From positions 1 through 32,350 of the forward strand of contig WQYB01000024.1 in the NCBI GenBank assembly GCA_009781475.1: a DNA stretch of 32,350 nt, read 5' to 3'. The notes below the pieces were generated by a model, which saw nothing but the letters and a program-made list of their open reading frames with translations, had not been told where the DNA came from and did no database searches. Shown piece after piece: positions 7,785 through 15,332 of this stretch (its first letter is position 1; the number at the start of each line of letters is the position of its first letter). Position numbers and translations under genes: made by a program. This DNA comes from Treponema sp. GTDB lineage: Bacteria > Spirochaetota > Spirochaetia > Treponematales > Breznakiellaceae.

Positions 7785-8633
7785 ATGACAAAGTTTATTA
7801 AACTATTCGGGATTGTTTTGTTATCAGTGGTTATCATCTTTTCATTGACAGCTCAAGACGATGTACGAAGACAGCGCGAGGCAGCAGGTTTTGTATTTAT
7901 TGAAGGCGGAACTTTTCAAATGGGAAGTCCTTCAAGAGAAGCAGAACGTGTAACTACAGAAGGTCCGCAGCATCGGGTAACAGTAAGTTCGTTTTATATG
8001 GGACAATTCCCTGTAACACAAAGAGAATACCGCGAGGTAATGAGAACAAATCCAAGTAATTTCAGAGGTGATAATCTTCCTGTCGAAAATGTAAACTGGT
8101 TTGACGCTATCGAATATTGTAACAGACGCAGCCAAAGAGAAGGACTTACTCCTGCATATACAATAACAGGAAGAGGACATGAAAGAACAGTAACATGGAA
8201 CCGTGATGCTAATGGTTACAGACTGCCGACAGAAGCAGAATGGGAATATGCATGCCGTGCAGGAACAACAACAGCTTTTAATACCGGAAATAATATAACA
8301 GCAAATCAGGCTAACATTAATGGTTTATATCCTTATAACAATAATGCCGCAGGAATAAACAGAGGAACGACGACCCCTATGGGTACTTTTCCGGCAAATC
8401 GCTGGGGTTTATATGATATGCACGGGAATGTGTATGAATGGTGCTGGGATTGGTTTATTGGATATACAAGTACGGCAAAGACAAACCCTATAGGACCGCC
8501 TGAAGGTGTAGAACGAGTGTTGCGCGGCGGAACATGGGCGATGGGTGCAAACTTTGCGCGTTCAGCCTACCGGCAAAGCGGTTACGATGATTACAAAAGC
8601 GAATATATCGGCTTTCGTGTTGTGCTTCCGTAA
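7785..8633 (+). CDS. Secreted SUMF1/FGE-sulfatase-fold protein, probably not catalytic
   Basis: Protein of 282 aa. The signal peptide (1-23) is cleaved after SLTA. The rest is a SUMF1 (formylglycine-generating enzyme-like) domain: FVFIEGGTFQMGS near 34-46, PVTQREYREVM, LPTEAEWEYACRAG near 147-160, DMHGNVYEWCWDW near 214-226, VLRGGTW and YIGFRVVLP. True formylglycine-generating enzymes have catalytic cysteines in the segment after RGG; here that region (MGANFARSAYRQSG) has none. A binding or structural role is therefore more likely. The nearest SD-like AAGGTG lies 13 nt before the ATG, so translation may depend on coupling with the upstream lipoprotein gene. Confidence 0.75.
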   Translation: MTKFIKLFGIVLLSVVIIFSLTAQDDVRRQREAAGFVFIEGGTFQMGSPSREAERVTTEGPQHRVTVSSFYMGQFPVTQREYREVMRTNPSNFRGDNLPVENVNWFDAIEYCNRRSQREGLTPAYTITGRGHERTVTWNRDANGYRLPTEAEWEYACRAGTTTAFNTGNNITANQANINGLYPYNNNAAGINRGTTTPMGTFPANRWGLYDMHGNVYEWCWDWFIGYTSTAKTNPIGPPEGVERVLRGGTWAMGANFARSAYRQSGYDDYKSEYIGFRVVLP

Positions 8634-8645
8634 AAAAAACCATAT

Positions 8646-8674
8646 TTGATATTTCTTTCTCTTTTTGTTATCAT
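8646..8674 (+). promoter_or_regulatory. Promoter for leaderless iscS-like gene
   Basis: TTGATA (8646-8651), 17 bp, TATCAT (8669-8674), then 8 nt to the ATG at 8683. There is no SD before the ATG. This favours the start at 8683 over an in-frame TTG at 8665 that would lie inside the promoter. Confidence 0.65.
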
Positions 8675-8682
8675 CTAATGAA

Positions 8683-9864
8683 ATGAGAAAGGTTTATATA
8701 GATTACAATGCCACAACTCCGCTAAGAGCAGAAGTTAAAACAGCCATAATCGAAGACTTGGAAATTTTTGGGAATGCCTCCAGCATGCACACATCCGGAA
8801 GAATGGCAAAAGCCAAAATAGAGCAATCTAGAGCCGCTGTCGCAGATTTAATCGGTTTAAAAGATAAAACACAGGGAAGTATAATATTTACATCCGGCGG
8901 CTCGGAAGCGAATAATATGGTGTTTGAAACGATGCACCGTATTCTTGAATGCCCTGCGCTTAATAATGTTCAATTAACCCGCAATGAAGTTTTAACATTA
9001 GCTATTGAACATCCAAGTGTATTAAACATCGCTTTAAATTATCAAAAAGAAGGTAAAAAAGTTTTTATCCTTCCTGTTGATGAATACGGAAAGCTTAAAA
9101 TTGATGAACTGGAAAAAGCACTTTGCGGTAAAACACTTTTTGTTTCGGTAATGGCAGCTAACAACGAAATCGGAACCATACAGGATATAAAAGAAATTTC
9201 CGCTCTTGTAAGAAAATCGGGTGCGTTTTTTCATGTTGATGCAGTCCAGGCAGCCGGTAAAATTCCGCTTAGTATAAGTGATTGGGATGTTGATTATTTA
9301 ACAATTTCCGCGCATAAAATTTACGGTCCCAAAGGTGTAGGCGCACTTTTTGTAAAAAAAGGCTCCCCGTTGTTTCCATTGATAAACGGCGGTCATCAGG
9401 AAGATGGTCAGAGAGCCGGAACTTACAATAACATGGGTATTTTTGGTTTTGGTGTTGCCGCTCAACTGGCGGCAGCCGAATTGGAAAAATACAAAACAGA
9501 AATTTCCGCTTTACGGGACAGATTGCGTTTGGGATTAGAAAAAAATATTCCAAATATAAAAATAAACGGGCATCCAAAAGATACATTGCCAAATACTTTA
9601 AATGTTTCGTTTCCCGGCGCGGAAGGAGAAGCGATTTTATTATCGATGGATATGCTGGGAATAGAAACTTCTACAGGTTCGGCATGCGCTTCGGGAAGCC
9701 TGGAGCCTTCTCATGTACTTATGGCGATTGGTAGTGCCCCTGAATTTGCTCACGGCTCTATACGTTTTAGCCTGGGGTGGGGTATTACAAAAGAAGATAT
9801 TGATTATATAATTGAAGTGCTGCCGCCGGTGATTTCGCGACTAAGAGCAATGTCAACTTTTTAA
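8683..9864 (+). CDS. iscS: Cysteine desulfurase (IscS/NifS family)
   Basis: About 393 aa from ATG 8683. This PLP enzyme of aminotransferase class V takes sulfur from cysteine to supply Fe-S cluster assembly. Visible motifs are VYIDYNATTPL at the N-terminus, TSGGSEANN near residue 72, HVDAVQAAGK near 186, the PLP lysine in SAHKIYGPKG near residue 212, GGHQEDGQRAGT, and the active-site cysteine in STGSACASGS near residue 334. It is followed 35 nt later by a NifU/IscU-type scaffold with a good SD, so a two-gene Fe-S assembly operon is inferred. Whether it belongs to the NifS or IscS subgroup cannot be settled by eye. Confidence 0.88.
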   Translation: MRKVYIDYNATTPLRAEVKTAIIEDLEIFGNASSMHTSGRMAKAKIEQSRAAVADLIGLKDKTQGSIIFTSGGSEANNMVFETMHRILECPALNNVQLTRNEVLTLAIEHPSVLNIALNYQKEGKKVFILPVDEYGKLKIDELEKALCGKTLFVSVMAANNEIGTIQDIKEISALVRKSGAFFHVDAVQAAGKIPLSISDWDVDYLTISAHKIYGPKGVGALFVKKGSPLFPLINGGHQEDGQRAGTYNNMGIFGFGVAAQLAAAELEKYKTEISALRDRLRLGLEKNIPNIKINGHPKDTLPNTLNVSFPGAEGEAILLSMDMLGIETSTGSACASGSLEPSHVLMAIGSAPEFAHGSIRFSLGWGITKEDIDYIIEVLPPVISRLRAMSTF

Positions 9865-9899
9865 AGCATCCGTGCCGTTAAATATAGAGAGGTTTAGAT

Positions 9900-10493
9900 A
9901 TGTCAGACTGGCTTTATTCAGATACAGTAAAAGATCATTTTACAAATCCCAGAAATGTTTTATTGGAAGATGAATCATCTTTTGAATACGACGCAAAAGG
10001 GCAGACAGGAAATATTAAATGCGGCGATCAAATGTTAATGCTTCTAAAAATAAAAGATGATGTAATAACCGATGTTCGCTGGAAAACCTACGGCTGCGCA
10101 AGCGCTATTGCTTCTACAAGTATGCTGTCGGATACAATCAAAGGAATGAAAATCGAAGATGCTTACAAAATAAAACCCGAAGACCTTGTAACAAAATTAG
10201 GCGGGCTTCCCAGTTTTAAAATTCACTGTTCAGTTTTGGGTGATAAAGCTCTTCGCGCCGCAATCGACAATTACCTGGAAAAAACTGGACGCTCAGGATT
10301 ATTTGTAGAAGAAACTGTTGTTATCTGTCATTGCCTTGGAATAACGGATAAGGATATAGAAACAGCTTTTCAAAACGGCAGCCGCAGCTGGCAGCAGCTT
10401 CAGGAAGCGACAAAAATAGGAACTGTCTGCGGCGCGTGTAAAGAAAAAGCCGAGGAGTTACTCCACGGCTTTGACCATATCTACGGTAATTGA
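9900..10493 (+). CDS. nifU: NifU-like Fe-S scaffold: IscU domain plus BFD-like [2Fe-2S] domain
   Basis: Protein of 197 aa. The N-terminal IscU/NifU_N domain (about 1-130) carries three scaffold cysteines, in KCGDQM, TYGCAS and KIHCSVLG. The C-terminal domain (about 138-190) has CHC and, about 30 residues later, CGAC, the cysteine pattern of the bacterioferritin-associated-ferredoxin-like [2Fe-2S] domain in the middle of classical NifU. The third NifU domain (Nfu, CxxC) is absent, so this is a two-domain form. GAGAGG lies 7 nt before the ATG. It probably builds clusters with sulfur from the desulfurase encoded immediately upstream. Confidence 0.85.
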   Translation: MSDWLYSDTVKDHFTNPRNVLLEDESSFEYDAKGQTGNIKCGDQMLMLLKIKDDVITDVRWKTYGCASAIASTSMLSDTIKGMKIEDAYKIKPEDLVTKLGGLPSFKIHCSVLGDKALRAAIDNYLEKTGRSGLFVEETVVICHCLGITDKDIETAFQNGSRSWQQLQEATKIGTVCGACKEKAEELLHGFDHIYGN

Positions 10494-10522
10494 TCAAGAA
10501 TTTTTACCACGAACCACATTCA

Positions 10523-10549
10523 TCCAGCACCTAAGTTTTAGGTGCTGGA
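10523..10549. repeat. Perfect 12-bp stem-loop between convergent genes
   Basis: TCCAGCACCTAA (10523-10534) and TTAGGTGCTGGA (10538-10549) form a perfect stem with a 3-nt loop. It lies between the convergent nifU-like and P83/100-like genes. Neither strand has a T-run after the stem, so it is not a standard intrinsic terminator. It may mark transcript 3' ends or be a dispersed repeat; the flanking ACCACGAACCACA is itself repetitive. Confidence 0.6.
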
Positions 10550-10579
10550 CAAGCCATCACGAAATTAAGGTAATGTAAG

Positions 10580-12199
10580 TTACCGAACCTCTGTCAGATC
10601 CGCAGGGTTTAATGCCAATGCAGAACCATCTTCACGCTGAGTCAAAAGCCGTCCCTGTTGTATATTTATGCTTGCCTCGGGATGAACACGGACTACAGAT
10701 TTTGCCTGTAATATCAAGTCTGTATTAAAGCGGCCGATAAAACATTGATTGGTTCGCAGGTCTGTTGTTATCGCGTAAATATCGTTTCCGCTTACCCATA
10801 TCAAACTTCCTGTTCTTATATCGTCATCACCCTGTTTTATCATTTCAAGGCTATTTTGATCTATTTCAACAAGCCGGACTGCTCCCTGCGCTCTGTTTTC
10901 TCCTGCGATAACTATAAGTTTATTGGCAATAAAATAAACAGTTCTTGTATGAACAGTATCCAAAGCGGATCGTCTTAGTATGCTTCCATTTACAGGGTTA
11001 AGACGTACAATTCTTCCCATTTGTGTAGGATCTGTTCTTTCAATTGTTATACCGATTACGCCGCCTGTAGTTTCCTGTGCTATAACAGATTGCTGATCTT
11101 CTGCAATTGTCTGGCGCTGCTGCTGTGCATCATCCATTTTTTCTTCAGCAAAATCCTGAAGATTCTGCGCATCATCACGCTGTTGCTGTAATTCTCTTTC
11201 CCGATCTTGGCGTTCCTGTTCTCTTTGCTGTGCTTCTTCTGCTTGTTTGTTAAGTTCATCCTGTCTTCGCTGTGCTTCTTCATCAGTTATTCTTCTTTGT
11301 TCCTGTTCTTCCTGTATTCTGCGGCTTTCATTTTCCCGACGCTGCCTATCTTCATCAGCCTGTCTTCGTTGTTCTTCTAATCTTCTTTCTTCTTCTCTGA
11401 TTCTTTCGCGTTCAGCCTGTGCGCGCCGTTCAGCTTCATCAGCTTCCCTTTCCATTAAGTCAACCATATCCTGACGCTGTGTAATGCTCTGATCATCTTC
11501 TCTTCGCATTTCTTCGATAACTCTGCTGTCAGAAATAGTGGATGTATCAACCGAACTTAAACCGCCTATTCCAAGCGGAATTACAATTAATGTTCTTCCG
11601 GGCCACTCATCATAACGGATAGATAAACCGGCTCTCTCTCTTGTAAGGTTATCTACAACCATAGATTTATAACGGTTTGTAAAATAATCCCAATTACCGC
11701 GGTAAACAGCATTGTAAACTGTGATATATTCAGCCAATAAAAGCGCATCGCTTGCACTGTAATTATATGCTGATTGTAAATAACCCTGAATTATTACACG
11801 AAGGTTTCGGATATGATCTACACCAGCATCAACGCCAAGACCTAAAATGTCGGCGTCTAATTTATTGCCGTCAGGACCGGATACACAATGAATTACAAAG
11901 TAGCGGTTTAAAGCGCCTATTTCAAATTTATATGAATGTAATCTTCTTTCTTCGTAGGACATCGCATCCAGGGAACCGGCAATACCTCTTTCCCTTTCGT
12001 TAATCTGCTGCCCAAGACCGACGCCGATTTGACGTATTTCTTCCCTTGTGTTCACCCATGCGTGTGGACCTTCATAATTGATAAAAACAACCGGCGGGAG
12101 ATCCTGTAATTCATCCCTGTCTACCTGAGCAAAACCCGAAAAGGTTATACCGGCTAAAATGATTATTGTTAATAAAAATCTGATTTTTGGCATTTTCAC
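10580..12199 (-). CDS. P83/100-like exported protein with long coiled coil
   Basis: Protein of 539 aa. The signal peptide spans about 1-24 (ending SGFAQ). The N-terminal domain (25-235) contains LPPVVFINYEGPHAWVNTREEI and IGVGLGQQI and resembles the P83/100 antigen family of spirochaetes. A highly charged Arg/Glu/Gln coiled coil runs from about 240 to 370. The C-terminal domain (375-539) is beta-rich and propeller-like (GRIVRLNPVNGSIL, GSLIWVSGNDIYAIT). The start chosen is GTG at 12199 with AGGAG at 7 nt; an ATG two codons later is less well spaced. It lies 74 nt downstream of the propeller/HEAT gene. A periplasmic or surface location is inferred; the function is unknown. Confidence 0.7.
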   Translation of the reverse strand: MKMPKIRFLLTIIILAGITFSGFAQVDRDELQDLPPVVFINYEGPHAWVNTREEIRQIGVGLGQQINERERGIAGSLDAMSYEERRLHSYKFEIGALNRYFVIHCVSGPDGNKLDADILGLGVDAGVDHIRNLRVIIQGYLQSAYNYSASDALLLAEYITVYNAVYRGNWDYFTNRYKSMVVDNLTRERAGLSIRYDEWPGRTLIVIPLGIGGLSSVDTSTISDSRVIEEMRREDDQSITQRQDMVDLMEREADEAERRAQAERERIREEERRLEEQRRQADEDRQRRENESRRIQEEQEQRRITDEEAQRRQDELNKQAEEAQQREQERQDRERELQQQRDDAQNLQDFAEEKMDDAQQQRQTIAEDQQSVIAQETTGGVIGITIERTDPTQMGRIVRLNPVNGSILRRSALDTVHTRTVYFIANKLIVIAGENRAQGAVRLVEIDQNSLEMIKQGDDDIRTGSLIWVSGNDIYAITTDLRTNQCFIGRFNTDLILQAKSVVRVHPEASINIQQGRLLTQREDGSALALNPADLTEVR

Positions 12200-12219
12200 A
12201 ATGAGACTCCTAATGTTTA

Positions 12220-12225
12220 ATTATA
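12220..12225 (-). promoter_or_regulatory. Possible -10 box for the P83/100-like gene
   Basis: TATAAT reads on the minus strand 20 nt before the GTG start, leaving a short leader that contains the AGGAG site. I found no convincing -35 at 16-18 bp, so transcription from the upstream propeller/HEAT gene may also contribute. Confidence 0.35.
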
Positions 12226-12273
12226 ATACACTTTTTATGAATATGGAATAGAGGAATTTCATTAAAACTACCA

Positions 12274-13941
12274 TTATCTGAGTGAATCCAGCTCCCTGTT
12301 TGCCTGTCTTCTGACAAGAGAAGGCTGGTTGTTAGCGGCGAGTAAGTTTAAAATTCTGATACCTGTTTCACTTAAAGGAGGACCTGAAAAGCGGCATAAA
12401 GCGCCTGTAGCCGATGTTAAAGCGATTAGAATTTGGTCGTCTCTAATTCCTTGAATTAATGTAAATAGAAATGTTTGAATGGCAATTCCCTGCGGGTCAA
12501 CGCCGATTTCTCCTATAGCCGTTACCGCTGCCGCTCTTATTAAAGGTTCGTTGTCGTTGCGGAAAATATTTACAAGCCACGGGATTGTTTCCTGTGATCC
12601 GATTTTTCCAAGAAGATTTAAAGCATTAAGCCTGGATTGTATGGGATGATTTCCCGCTGAAACGGAAAGCAAAAATGATTTCCAGGAAGATTCATTGTTT
12701 CCTATAAATCCTGCGTCTAAAGCGGCGTTTATTTGCTCCAGTTTAAATCTTGTTTCAAATTCATTTAACGGCAAGTCAATGGTTAAATACGGCTGAGGGG
12801 TTCCAAGTCCGTATGAACCGTCAGGCAAAGGTCCGTAAAGAGCGTTTCTTTCCGTTAGAATTCGGTCTTCAACCTTGTAAGCATAAAGAATCCAGTCGCT
12901 TCCGCCTGAATATAATACGCCGTCATTTCCAAATGCCGGTATTGCCGCTGTGTTTTGCAAGAGTTTAAACCACAGTCTTCTGCCGTTATGCGAAAACCCT
13001 GTCGCTCCGTTTCTGTTTAATAAATAAATGCCTCTTTCGTCAAAAAGCATTTCAATCTCTGTTTCTGCGCCGCTTCTGTTATTAGGCGCTTCTCTTATGT
13101 GGCTGTCGGCAGTCCATAGTATTTGTCTTTCGTTTAATGAAAGCAGTGTAACCCTGCCGTCAGTTAAAGTTATCGCGATATTATTATCTCTTGCAGCTGC
13201 CGCTATAGGTCTTGCCGGAAGTCTTGGCAGTGTTATTGTTTCAGAGTAACCCTGCGCTGCTATGTACCAATCTTCGGCTGTTGCAAGCATCTCCATCGAT
13301 CCATCCGTATATAAAACCAAAACTTGACGGTGTTCGGCAGAAACCAATACAGCAGGTGTGTTGGATAACATCCAAACATGAGCATTACCGAAATGATCTA
13401 CCTGATATACTTCGTTATTATTTAAAGCAAATATTATTCCGCCGCTTCTGTTTAATTTCGGCGCGATTAAAAAAGGTGTTTCAAGCGTTCTTGTCCATAA
13501 GCGTGTTCCCGATGCAGTATAACAATAAATTTTTCCGTTAGTTGGCGCAAATATTCTTCCGTCCCAGCCTGTGACTACTCTTGCACACAAAGGTTCTTCC
13601 ATATTGCGCCGCCACAATTCACGCCCCGAGCGGTTGACCGCTATCAAAGTGCCGTTCGTTCTTGATAAATAAGAAGTACCTTCTCTTGATCGTGTAACAT
13701 AGGGGCTGATTCTTCCTCTTGCAGAATAATTCCACATGGGTGTTCCTATTGCAGAGTATGCTCTTATGTTTCCTCCGTCCAAAGCGACAACTACCGATTG
13801 AGCCTGAACAGACGGCAATGAAAGAACGGCTCCTCCAAGCGCCTGCCGCCAATACGGGTCGCCTGTTATAAGTCCCTGTTCACGATCGGTACTTTGCGAA
13901 AAAACAGGTACTAAAATAAAAAGTAAAAGGAAAAATTTCAT
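12274..13941 (-). CDS. Exported PQQ-type beta-propeller protein with C-terminal HEAT repeats
   Basis: Protein of 555 aa. The signal peptide is about residues 1-16. Residues about 30-370 form repeated blades with W-rich ends typical of PQQ/quinoprotein-like propellers: GTPMWNYSARG, GRELWRRNM, GTRLWTRTL, RQILWTADS and GRRLWFKLL. Residues about 420-555 contain HEAT-like helical repeats (SRLNALNLLGKIGSQETIPWLV and RAAAVTAIGEIG). This suggests an extracytoplasmic scaffold or outer-membrane assembly role similar to other propeller proteins, but no specific function can be assigned. No good SD or -10 is visible before the ATG. A strong palindrome begins 13 nt upstream. Confidence 0.65.
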   Translation of the reverse strand: MKFFLLLFILVPVFSQSTDREQGLITGDPYWRQALGGAVLSLPSVQAQSVVVALDGGNIRAYSAIGTPMWNYSARGRISPYVTRSREGTSYLSRTNGTLIAVNRSGRELWRRNMEEPLCARVVTGWDGRIFAPTNGKIYCYTASGTRLWTRTLETPFLIAPKLNRSGGIIFALNNNEVYQVDHFGNAHVWMLSNTPAVLVSAEHRQVLVLYTDGSMEMLATAEDWYIAAQGYSETITLPRLPARPIAAAARDNNIAITLTDGRVTLLSLNERQILWTADSHIREAPNNRSGAETEIEMLFDERGIYLLNRNGATGFSHNGRRLWFKLLQNTAAIPAFGNDGVLYSGGSDWILYAYKVEDRILTERNALYGPLPDGSYGLGTPQPYLTIDLPLNEFETRFKLEQINAALDAGFIGNNESSWKSFLLSVSAGNHPIQSRLNALNLLGKIGSQETIPWLVNIFRNDNEPLIRAAAVTAIGEIGVDPQGIAIQTFLFTLIQGIRDDQILIALTSATGALCRFSGPPLSETGIRILNLLAANNQPSLVRRQANRELDSLR

Positions 13942-13953
13942 TGTTTATTTAGT

Positions 13954-13987
13954 GTCAGTCTATAATGTAGACACATTATAGACTGAC
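13954..13987. repeat. Palindrome 1: 15-bp stem, 4-nt loop
   Basis: Arms 13954-13968 and 13973-13987 are perfect reverse complements (GTCAGTCTATAATGT) around a loop AGAC. It lies just upstream of the minus-strand propeller/HEAT gene and could be an operator or a 5' leader hairpin of its mRNA. Confidence 0.7.
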
Positions 13988-14000
13988 TTCCTTATTTTAT

Positions 14001-14020
14001 GCATTTTCATATGAAAATGC
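14001..14020. repeat. Palindrome 2: 20-bp perfect palindrome without loop
   Basis: GCATTTTCAT followed directly by ATGAAAATGC. A loop-free palindrome of this size looks more like a dimeric repressor site than an RNA hairpin. It lies midway between the divergent propeller/HEAT and RlmD-like genes. Confidence 0.7.
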
Positions 14021-14021
14021 G

Positions 14022-14060
14022 GAGTATGTCCGCAAAGTAACCGACTTTGTGGACATACTC
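14022..14060. repeat. Palindrome 3: 17-bp stem, 5-nt loop
   Basis: Arms 14022-14038 and 14044-14060 pair along 17 positions with a single G-U, around loop AACCG. It begins 1 nt after palindrome 2. No T-run follows on either strand. Confidence 0.7.
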
Positions 14061-14076
14061 ATATTATATAGTTTTT

Positions 14077-14105
14077 TTCAAATAAATACATATTTATAGT
14101 ACAAT
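14077..14105 (+). promoter_or_regulatory. Candidate promoter for leaderless rlmD-like gene
   Basis: TTCAAA (14077-14082), 17 bp, TACAAT (14100-14105). The ATG at 14112 lies 6 nt after the -10, as in other genes here. The alternative TATAGT (14095-14100) would suit the ATG at 14106 but lacks a -35. Confidence 0.5.
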
Positions 14106-14111
14106 ATGTTT

Positions 14112-15284
14112 ATGGCTGTTGGTGATATTTACAAATTACAATTAGAGTCAATCACATCAAGCGCAGATGCTTTGGCTCGTATCGACGGGAAACCAGTTTT
14201 TATCGAAGGCGGCGCTCCTTTTGAAACTATCCACTGCCGTATTACCGAAGAGCATAAAACATGGAATAGAGCAGAGCTTTTGGAAATTATCGAACCTTCA
14301 CCGGCACGAATAGAGCCAAAGTGCGCTTTTTACGGAAAATGCGGCGGATGCAATCTTCAGCATATCGATTATCAAACTCAGCTTGATATTAAAAAAAAGA
14401 TACTGAAAGATTCGTTTTTACGAATAGGCGGTTTTGATCCGCCGCAGATAGAAGTTATTCCTTCAACTCCCTGGGAATACAGAAACAGGATGCAGTTTCA
14501 TTGTTTAAGACAAAAAGCAAAGGCGGATGAAATTGGTTTTGGTTTAAAAGAAAAAACGGGTGTTAACATAATAACAATAACCGAATGTCCTGTCGCCGTC
14601 CGCGGTATTAATAAATTTTTGAAAGGAAAAAATATAACCTTACCGCCTGATAAGGACAGGTTTACGGTTTTTTCCAAAGATGATTTATTAATGAGTGAAG
14701 GTGATATTCAACGCGCAAAGATTACTTTACTTGATAAAGAAATAATAGTTGAAAGCGGCGTATTTTTTCAAAGTAATTGTACTATGCTGGAAAAATTAAT
14801 TTTGGAACTGCAAAAGATAACAGACACACATAACAAGATCGATAAAGCCTTGCCAATGGCGGACTTATACTGTGGTGTTGGAACATTTGCTATGTTTCTT
14901 GCAGAAAAGTTCCCGTATGTTATTCTTGCGGAGGAAAATAAAACCGCTGTCAGTATAGCCCATGAAAATTTAAAAGGAATAAAACATGAAATTTTTGCAT
15001 TGCGGGATACAGATTGGCAAAAAAACTTATTAAATAAAAAAGAAAAAGGAAGTTTTAGTTTTGCGGTACTTGATCCGCCGCGATCAGGGCTTAATTTTAA
15101 ACTGGCACTATCATTGGCGCAAAATGATATACCGGTTCTCGCCTATGTTTCCTGCGATCCTATTTCACTTGCCCGTGATTCTAAAGTGCTTATAAACGGC
15201 GGTTACAATTTGGAAAAACTTACACTTTTTGATTTTTATCCTCAAACAACACATATTGAAAGTTTGGCAGTGTTTAAAAGATAA
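14112..15284 (+). CDS. rlmD: 23S rRNA (uracil-5-)-methyltransferase, RlmD/RumA type
   Basis: About 390 aa from ATG 14112 (MAVGDIYKL); an in-frame ATG at 14106 lies next to the -10 box. A TRAM domain occupies about 1-60. It is followed by a [4Fe-4S]-type cysteine cluster C-x5-C-x2-C in CAFYGKCGGCNLQH (about 75-88) and a later Cys in ITECPV. The C-terminal Rossmann methyltransferase shows DLYCGVGTFAMFLAEKF, AVLDPPRSGL and the catalytic cysteine in YVSCDP, then HIESLAVF at the end. The family makes 5-methyluridine in 23S rRNA (position 1939 in E. coli RlmD); which uridine is modified here cannot be read from sequence. Confidence 0.82.
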   Translation: MAVGDIYKLQLESITSSADALARIDGKPVFIEGGAPFETIHCRITEEHKTWNRAELLEIIEPSPARIEPKCAFYGKCGGCNLQHIDYQTQLDIKKKILKDSFLRIGGFDPPQIEVIPSTPWEYRNRMQFHCLRQKAKADEIGFGLKEKTGVNIITITECPVAVRGINKFLKGKNITLPPDKDRFTVFSKDDLLMSEGDIQRAKITLLDKEIIVESGVFFQSNCTMLEKLILELQKITDTHNKIDKALPMADLYCGVGTFAMFLAEKFPYVILAEENKTAVSIAHENLKGIKHEIFALRDTDWQKNLLNKKEKGSFSFAVLDPPRSGLNFKLALSLAQNDIPVLAYVSCDPISLARDSKVLINGGYNLEKLTLFDFYPQTTHIESLAVFKR

Positions 15285-15298
15285 AAACTACAATTTAT

Positions 15299-15326
15299 TT
15301 TACTTTTTTAATAAATATGCTATAAT
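15299..15326 (+). promoter_or_regulatory. Promoter for leaderless udk-like gene
   Basis: TTTACT (15299-15304), 16 bp, perfect TATAAT (15321-15326), then 6 nt to the ATG at 15333. There is no SD between the -10 and the ATG. The predicted +1 coincides with the start codon. Confidence 0.7.
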
Positions 15327-15332
15327 TATAAC

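Noticed and set aside
8665..8682. TTG at 8665 as start of the cysteine desulfurase
   Set aside because: It lies inside the predicted promoter (TATCAT 8669-8674); homologues begin near the VYIDYNATTP segment, fitting ATG 8683.
10523..10549. Hairpin as an intrinsic terminator
   Set aside because: No T-run follows the stem on either strand.
13939..13987. TATAAT inside palindrome 1 as the promoter of the propeller/HEAT gene
   Set aside because: The box occurs in both arms because of the palindrome, but no -35 of reasonable quality stands 16-18 bp away on either strand, so I do not call it.
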